Shown here in pieces: positions 57,576 through 64,000 of a stretch of 64,000 bases of DNA; the first letter of the stretch is position 1, and each line of letters opens with the position of its first letter. The notes under the pieces are model-generated. The model was not told where the DNA came from. It saw nothing but the letters and a program-made list of their open reading frames with translations, and did not search any database. Made by a program: the position numbers and the translations under genes. Origin of the DNA: Ecdyonurus torrentis (Eukaryota; Arthropoda; Insecta; Ephemeroptera; Heptageniidae); contig OX439134.1 of assembly GCA_949318235.1 (NCBI GenBank), positions 28,962,459-29,026,458 on the forward strand. Direction: 5' to 3'.

Positions 57576-58707
57576 ATTTTGCTGTTACTGATCCTGAAAC
57601 TTCGAAAAAAAAAATACAAATCTAATGTGTTATGTCAAACACCTGCTAACACGATCAAATATTTAAGTTATTCCACTTTAAAGGTAGCATGTTAATAAAA
57701 AAAAAATCAAATTTTATCGCCAACTTTTTAGTCAAATTAGAAACTTTTTTTAAATTTAAAAATATCATCAAAACTGTTTTCGGAACCAAAAAAAAAATAA
57801 TAATAAAAAAAAAAATATCCATTAAATTTTATTTAAAAATTCGTATTCCTATAAATAACGTAGAAAGCATTATTGTGAAATAAAGTTTCTCTTTTGACTA
57901 TTTTCATACCAAGTCGTTCACCCTCTTCATTAATTATTTCCTCGTCTTTACTCATGTTTGCCATAACAAAAGCTAGAAGAAAATTTTCAACTTTACGTCA
58001 AGTTTTTAGATTTCATATAGTTATCCTATATTTTTAAACAAACCTCCTTAAAACAAAATCAAAAAGTTTATCTTAATTCCACTGGGATTTTATTCACATT
58101 TAACTCACAGATGTATAAAATTTTGGTCCAAAACTTAGTTTAACACTCACCATTAATTAAGTAACAATATAGATTTACAACCATTTGTTTTAAAAACTTA
58201 ACATTCTATAAAAGATTAATGAAGCTTATTTAAATTCACATTAAAATATTATCTAAATTTTCTCACAAAATACGCTTCGTGGAAAATAATCCAATTTTAC
58301 AATTTTCTTGATGAATAATGTGCCCTCAAGTTTTTTCAACCAACTTTAATGATTACATTTTTTTTCTTACAAAGGTACATACAGTATATATAGCAAACTT
58401 TTCTAACTTAATTTGGAGAGAGGAAAACTCGTAGTGGGAAATTTTGTTATTTTGTGCAAAGTTTAAATAAAAGGAGACTCAAATTAATACCAACTGTTTG
58501 GAAAACACAGTCAAAGAAGTTGTATTTTACACTGTTAGAGAGTGTAACAAAGTAAAACTTCAATTCTTAAATTATACCCATTCTTTTTTATTATAAACGT
58601 TACTAAAATATGAATGTTAAATGTTGCAATATGATCTCACAAAATAAATATATACATTAATTATATATCTAATATACAAATGGCATTTTTAAAAGAACTT
58701 GTTTCAC
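57576..58707. other. AT-rich non-coding stretch
   Basis: No gene. The frame at 57689-57883 is K/I/N-rich low-complexity sequence. Confidence 0.5.
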
Positions 58708-59036
58708 TCTCACAAATAAGCACTGAAAAGCTTGTACACAATTTTGTAATACTTTAAGTATGGTAAAATCAACGGTTATGACGTCACTATAAACGTTGAC
58801 AATCTAACGATAAAAACGTTAGTGACGTCACAAGTGTTAGAATCACAATGGATTAAACGTTAAACTTGGCCGTTACAAATCTATAATTTTTCTATTCAAT
58901 CCTAACGCTTGTGACATCATTAACGTTTCTATTGTTGAAATATCAACATTTAGTGACGTCACAACCGTTGATTCCACAATACTAAAAGCTTTGCAAAACT
59001 GTGTACAAGCTTTTCAACGCTTATTTTTTAGTGTGT
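58708..59036. mobile_element. Family F palindromic element, copy 2
   Basis: AATAAGCACTGAAAAGCTTG at the left mirrors CAAGCTTTTCAACGCTTATT at the right. CRE octamers at 58779-58786, 58823-58830 and 58954-58961. The fourth position is TGACATCA. Alignable along its full length with 11318-11638. Confidence 0.87.
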
Positions 59037-59747
59037 TTTAATGTGCGTTACCATTTTTATAACAAAATTCTAGAATTTTTTTATTCATACTTAAAACACG
59101 TAAAAACGATTTTAAAAATTAAAAAGTTAACTTTTCCGGTAATGATGTAATTGTTTTCTAAGAGAAAAAAGGAAAAGTTGAAAACTGAACCCCGCAATGC
59201 TATATAAAGAATAAGATTTATAGTAATTTCATGCTTTTCCCGCGCATCACCAAATACTTAAGGCGGTGGGGGACCGACTTGGACCGGAAATCGCTAAAAG
59301 AAGAACTATATATTCCCAATAATTTTTTGTACATGATTTAATTCCAATACAACAAACACTATAATTTTCAAATAAAATCAAGTAAATTTAAAATATATTT
59401 TTTTATACCCAAAAAATTTTTATTGATATTTTTAATTGTAAAAAAGTTTCTAATTTGACTAAAATTTCCCGCTCAAATTTAAATTTCCACATTTACATGT
59501 TATCTTTAAAGTGTAATAACTTAAATAATTGATAGTGTTTTCACATGTTTGACATAACTAAATTTTTAAGTAACATTTCTTCTTTACTTTGTGTTATTAT
59601 TATTATTCGCAACCGTCCTAGTTTGCGAGATATCAGTCGGTCACCTACCCCCTTAAACTAGTGTCTTATTCATAATTTTTAATTTTGGAATGTTATAACA
59701 ACTTCACATTTAAATAGTATTTTATTTCTTTTAAAAGAAGAATTGAA
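59037..59747. other. AT-rich non-coding stretch
   Basis: No gene or bounded element recognised. Confidence 0.5.
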
Positions 59748-59930
59748 GAAAAAAAAATAAAAAAAGGGTTAGTGAGAAAATAAACACACTCACGCCAGAA
59801 TCCAATATCCAACAATACTAACAAAGTGCTAGAGCAGACGACTTTTATGTTCATGTCTCAATTTATCATGTTTTCTAAGAGGCTTTCTAAGAAGCTTTCT
59901 TATGCTTTCGGGGAATGAAGTACCTATTTC

Positions 59931-59980
59931 TGTAATGGATGTCCATTACTGAATCGGGCCTCATTCGTTAAAAAAAAAAA
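59931..59980 (+). repeat. Retroposon tail (family T), copy 2
   Basis: TGTAATGGATGTCCATTACT, then GGGCCTCATTCGTT and an A-run, matching 52294-52361. Confidence 0.6.
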
Positions 59981-60167
59981 TATATCGAGTTACAATTTTT
60001 ACCCCGGCAATACTGAAATTTTTACTTTAGCTAATTTAACCTCAAAGCTTTTTTTTTTTTTTTTTTTTTTCTTTTCTGAATTTAAGCAACTTAGGTAAAA
60101 ATGGTTTATTTTCATATAATTGACTTGAAATTCAGGATAACAAAAGCTGTAAGGCCAAGTAATGGCT

Positions 60168-60275
60168 GTAAGCTGCAACCTCTAGTTAAACCTTAGTTAT
60201 CTTTTTTTAATTGTTGCAACAATCAAAATAACAACTTAACTACGGTTTAACTAGTTAGTTAGCGTCGCAGCTTAC
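60168..60275. mobile_element. Small palindrome nested in family A copy 3
   Basis: GTAAGCTGCAACCTCTAGTT at the left mirrors the 20 bases ending in CGCAGCTTAC at the right, with CTAGTTAAACC/GGTTTAACTAG inside. 108 bp. The equivalent region of A copies 1 and 2 lacks it. Confidence 0.65.
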
Positions 60276-60470
60276 GGGGGTAAGTGACAATAAAAAATTC
60301 AGTAACGTGCAAAATAATTCTGCCCAGTTATAATATAGTTGTATCGTTCCTACATAAGATTGCATGTTCTATTGTGATAGGAACACAAAGTCGTCTACTA
60401 ACACTCTGTTAGTATTGTTGAGCACCGAGTTTGTATAATATTCTCTTACCAAACCTACTTCTATTGTTGT

Positions 60471-61679
60471 TACTTTAGCTAAACTATACAGTACAGTGAA
60501 TAAAGGAAAACAACGTATATAATAACTAAGTAATTATCATGATAAGCACTGTTAATAATTTGTAGTACTGAAAGTAGGTTACATGCGTAATAGGAATTAA
60601 TAAAAGCTGTCACACGCTTTACAAAAATAAAAAATAAAAAAAGTTTGACAACATAAAGGCAATTTAAATTGACAAAAAATAGTGACAATTTTCAGCGTAT
60701 ATACTATATTTTCTCTAAAATTCGAAAAAAAAAATTGAAAAATGACGTCACAGTTAGTAATATTATCTATTAATTTCCAACTGTGTATACATGTTTTGAT
60801 GGTAAATTAATTAAAAATATTTAATTAACCCAAAAATTAGAAATTCACGTATTAATCGATTCAGGACAATGTCCTCTTTTACAATAAGAAATAAAATTAA
60901 CACCTATAGTCTTCCTCGTTATTTTTTTTAACTTTTTTTTTTATTATTATTTTTTTGCTTTTAACTTTCCTATATATATTTCTTATTATTCACACACACG
61001 TCTAGAAAGTATACAGTTATCTACAAGTAAAATAAAATAGTAAAAGAACTTACAAATTCAACGCAAATACTGACTGATATATATATACATATAATATAAT
61101 ACACCATAAAAAAAAATATAAAAAGATTTCTTTTCACGAAAATGTAATATGTTTACACAAAGCTACATTATACAATTTTTCAATATATAATACACTTTTC
61201 TTTGTAAAATATGAATACATTTTTGCAGTACTGTATGTACATTCTTTTGCTATACAATTCAAAGTAACGTTTTATTAATCTGAAACATATTTCTATCGTA
61301 ACAAACCCTTGTCATATTTTATATTTCTATACAATAAAAATATATTATTTCCAGTTTTTTTTTCCTTTCCTTCCACACTGTTAGATTTATTTCAATGTCA
61401 CATTCTGACTTGCAAAAATTTCATTTCTTATATGTTGAAAAATGTAAATAATACGTTGAGTAGTATGCCTCAAGCGTTTTTTTTTTAAGAATGAATGTAA
61501 AAAAGAAGAAGAGTAAGAAAAAAAATGAGTAGGTATGATATTTAAAAAAAAAAAAAAAAAAGAAGAAGAATATAATATGAATGAAAATTTTCCGCGAAAA
61601 AACACTTGAATTAACTTTTGCTTTCTATTCATATGTCAATCTTATAAAACAGCATGAATTATACTTTTTGTTAAGAATT

Positions 61680-61730
<51 letters not shown>

Positions 61731-61998
61731 ACAATTCCAGAAATGCTTTTTAATTTTATATAAAACAATAATTTATGAGTTTTAAAAGCTCTTATTTCTT
61801 TTGTTTACGTTAATTTTCTTACATTTGTCATTGTGTTTTGTTTTAATTCATTTTAATTTATATGAATACATAGTAATTTATTATATAATTATAATTAACG
61901 TTTTATTTAAAATAACATTTTTTTTTTTATATTATGTTGACTTTTTCATTTACTTTACAAAAGTTAATTTCCACATTAAAAAATATACGAATAATGTG
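60471..61998. other. AT-rich non-coding stretch
   Basis: No gene. Isolated TGACGTCA at 60743-60750 outside any recognised family, and (GA)n at 61683-61724. Confidence 0.5.
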
Positions 61999-62190
61999 AG
62001 TTTGTATAATTTAATGCCAGTTTTACACAGGAAAGTATTGAAAAGTAGATTTTTCATGTTTTACCATGTTTTTAGATAGCAGTAAATAATGTTAAAAGGG
62101 ATTTCTCCTTGAACCCAGATATTTGGCTTTCCGTGCCACTTTGCTACACAAAATACCATTGAAATACAAAAATCTGCTTTCAAAACACAT
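61999..62190. mobile_element. Decayed family P relative
   Basis: GTTTGTATAATTTAATGCCA and TTTTACACAGGAAAG parallel the start of 49910, and GCAGTAAATAATGTT and GAACCCAGATATTTGG its interior. The tRNA-like boxes are not intact. Confidence 0.5.
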
Positions 62191-62212
62191 AACCATGACA
62201 AAAACATTATTT

Positions 62213-62374
62213 TTAAGGTAGAAACATTGGTAAAAATATCGCGTTTTTATTGTGACAGAGATAGTAATCTAGCTCTCTGATTGGCTGGAGAGTTGCCACT
62301 AGCCAATCATAGAGCTAGTTTACTATCGCTGTCACAAAAAAATCGCGATATTTTTAACACTGTCTCTACCTTAA
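62213..62374. mobile_element. Family L palindromic element
   Basis: TTAAGGTAGAAAC mirrors GTCTCTACCTTAA. AAAATATCGCG, GTGACAG and AGCTCT are mirrored inside around a CTGATTGGCTGG...CTAGCCAATCA centre. TTAA-bounded, 162 bp. Confidence 0.8.
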
Positions 62375-62646
62375 AGGTCTCTTCATACAGAACAATATTT
62401 TAATGATACAATAAATTTAATAGCTTAAAATTTAAATTTTAATGGCTTTAAATTAACGTTACAGTCAATCAAATTTATTGCTAACAATATTGACTCCGTG
62501 TGAAAAAGACTTATCGATTAACCTCAAAGGTGACGAATTTTTTCTTCTTAGCCTTAGATTAAAAAAAAAAAAAATCAGCACAAGTAATTATTCTAGCTCC
62601 ATACAACAGCATTATGCATAATATCATGATTTATGCTATAGACTAT

Positions 62647-62794
62647 TAAAGGAACAACTGTTTTGAGGCCAACTTTAAGCAATTTCGCTCACATCCGCTT
62701 CCGTTTCGACGTAGTGCGCATGTGTAGTAAGTAGAAATGGAAGCGGATGTGACTGAAATCGCTTAAAGTCAGCCTCAAAACAGTTGTTCCTTTA
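62647..62794. mobile_element. Family J palindromic element, copy 1
   Basis: TAAAGGAACAACTGTTTTGA mirrors TCAAAACAGTTGTTCCTTTA. Inner arms ACATCCGCTTCCGTTTC and GAAATGGAAGCGGATGT surround a loop with GTGCGCATGTG. TA flanks. Confidence 0.87.
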
Positions 62795-62836
62795 TTATAG
62801 TCAATATTATAAAACGATTATACCATATAGATTGCT

Positions 62837-63007
62837 TATGTTTACTCAAAATATGGAAAAGGAAGTGCCGGAAGAGGAAACCACGTGACGGTAAAAGTGG
62901 AAGAAAAGTTGGTGCCAGCAGCAAGCTAGGCCTGAGCCACCTCCCACTTTTACCATCACGTGGTTTCCTTTTCCGGCACTTCCTTTTCCGTTTTTTGAGT
63001 AAACATA
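62837..63007. mobile_element. Family K palindromic element
   Basis: TATGTTTACTCAAAA mirrors TTTTGAGTAAACATA. GGAAAAGGAAGTGCCGGAAG and AAACCACGTGACGGTAAAAG have mirrors near 62946-62990, placing CACGTG in each arm. GC-rich loop. Confidence 0.85.
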
Positions 63008-63699
63008 GCAGTCATAGTATAAGTTCAGAAGTGCAACATATAATAATTACTTATGTTATTACAAAATAGCAACATCTGGGCTCTACAATAAAGAAACTGT
63101 TCAATGCAGCTTAAATCACGTGATTTATTTTCCCCGTACATATACTATACAAATCATTTCGTAATAAGTAGTGACTATATAAAGAGTTTACTACGTGTTG
63201 TATGTATACAACTAAATAACTAGATAAATATAAAAGCTTCTCTGTAAAGTCTCCGTTGTAAAGTTATAAAAAAGACAACTAACAACACAGTATTATGTAA
63301 TAGAAGAGAACCACTGGTTTACAACATATACATATCTGTTTCTTTTATCCTCGATGTTTATAAACACGTTTCAAGTAAGAGTATTACATATTTTTTCTAA
63401 ACTTATTTTTCTAGCTTTATTATGTGTTATGAGTTTATTTATTTTATATATATATTTATTTATTATTATGTATAGTTACTGTAAAAGTGTTTATTTATAA
63501 ATAGTATACTACTTTAAAACAGTATGCTACATAATTTTATTTGCTTCTTATAATTTTCACTAAGATTTCACGATCTTGCTACTTTTGCTGTTGTAGAATT
63601 TTTAAATTTACTGTATAGCTTTCGACAGTACTTAGCTTTATTACATTTACATTTTTTTTAACAATCAAGCAGAGTAGAGTACATGACAACATTGACTAA
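63008..63699. other. AT-rich non-coding stretch
   Basis: No gene or bounded element recognised. Confidence 0.5.
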
Positions 63700-63847
63700 T
63701 AAAGGAACAACTGTTTTGAGGTCGACTTTAAGCGGCTTCGCTCACATCCGCTTCCGTTTCACTGTATTGCGCATGCGTAGTTAGTAGAAACGGAAGCGAA
63801 TGTGACTTAAATTGCTTACAGTCAGCTTCAAAACAGTTGTTCCTTTA
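63700..63847. mobile_element. Family J palindromic element, copy 2
   Basis: Same 148-bp design as 62647-62794: TAAAGGAACAACTGTTTTGA and mirror, ACATCCGCTTCCGTTTC, and loop GCGCATGCG. About 90 percent identical by eye. Confidence 0.88.
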
Positions 63848-64000
63848 TTCGTCAATTAATAATAATAGGTCTTTATTGGATTAAAAAAATATATAATTAT
63901 ATACGTTGAAATTGTAAAATAACCCAAAAAATGCTGAAAAAAAAGATGCAATTGTCTACTGTGACCAAAACAGATCTCTAACTGTATGAATCAGAAAAAA

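Larger units (their letters stand above)
59748..60470. mobile_element. Family A palindromic element, copy 3, with two inserts
   Basis: Outer arms GGTTAGTGAGAAAATAAACA and AACAATACTAACAAAGTGCT are mirrored at about 60392-60462 (CTCTGTTAGTATTGTT). The interior has been enlarged by a retroposon tail at 59931-59980 and a separate palindrome at 60168-60275. Confidence 0.7.

Noticed and set aside
57689..57883. 64-codon frame rich in K and I
   Set aside because: Low-complexity translation of A-rich DNA without any signature.

Overview
This is nuclear DNA from an animal, strongly A+T-rich, with long dinucleotide microsatellites and almost no protein-coding sequence. The only host coding sequence I can support is one short exon at 51126-51266 on the minus strand, cysteine-patterned like an EB/EGF-type module. 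That module, a Penelope-like element with a GIY-YIG endonuclease, a Ty3/Gypsy retrotransposon and tRNA-derived SINEs together suggest an invertebrate, most likely an arthropod. The species is not identified and this guess is low confidence.

The window is mainly a mosaic of transposable elements. The largest is a complete Ty3/Gypsy LTR retrotransposon at 42546-49439 (minus strand). It has two 339-bp LTRs that look identical, a CTAA target duplication, a tRNA-Leu-like primer site, a polypurine tract, a 386-codon gag and a 1321-codon pol joined by an ATGA overlap and a possible -1 slippery site. It sits inside an older palindromic element. At 19079-20515 is a 5'-truncated Penelope-like element: the end of the reverse transcriptase plus GIY-YIG, flanked by perfect 356-bp inverted arms. 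At 16551-18735 is a 2.2-kb foldback with arms near 1,070 bp, each built from about six degenerate modules of roughly 130 bp.

The rest of the repeat content is short non-autonomous palindromic elements, which I name here as families A-Q. B (about 300 bp, TATAGGG ends, TA target), C (about 340 bp), D (about 315 bp, near-perfect foldback), E (about 400 bp), F (about 320 bp) and Q (about 330 bp) are multi-copy. C, D, E, G, M, L and Q are bounded by TTAA, mostly TTAAAG. A nested C-in-D insertion shows that TTAA is the duplicated target. P carries a tRNA-like module. There is also a hAT-type element with a clean 8-bp duplication, tRNA-derived SINEs, and LINE 3' tails ending in TTGAATTTT-type repeats.

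The most striking unexplained signal is the octamer TGACGTCA, the consensus cAMP-response element. I count 31 exact copies, against less than one expected at this base composition. Twenty-nine lie in five otherwise unrelated element families (B, C, D, E, F).

Layout: 0-16 kb holds dispersed elements, microsatellites and a SINE. 16-21.3 kb is the foldback, Penelope and palindrome nest. 21-42 kb holds dispersed B, C, D, E and Q copies among AT-rich non-coding sequence. 42.3-49.5 kb is the LTR element in its host palindrome. 49.9-51.7 kb has tRNA-like elements around the EB-type exon. 52-64 kb is dispersed elements and microsatellites. All copy boundaries were read by eye and may be off by a few bases.
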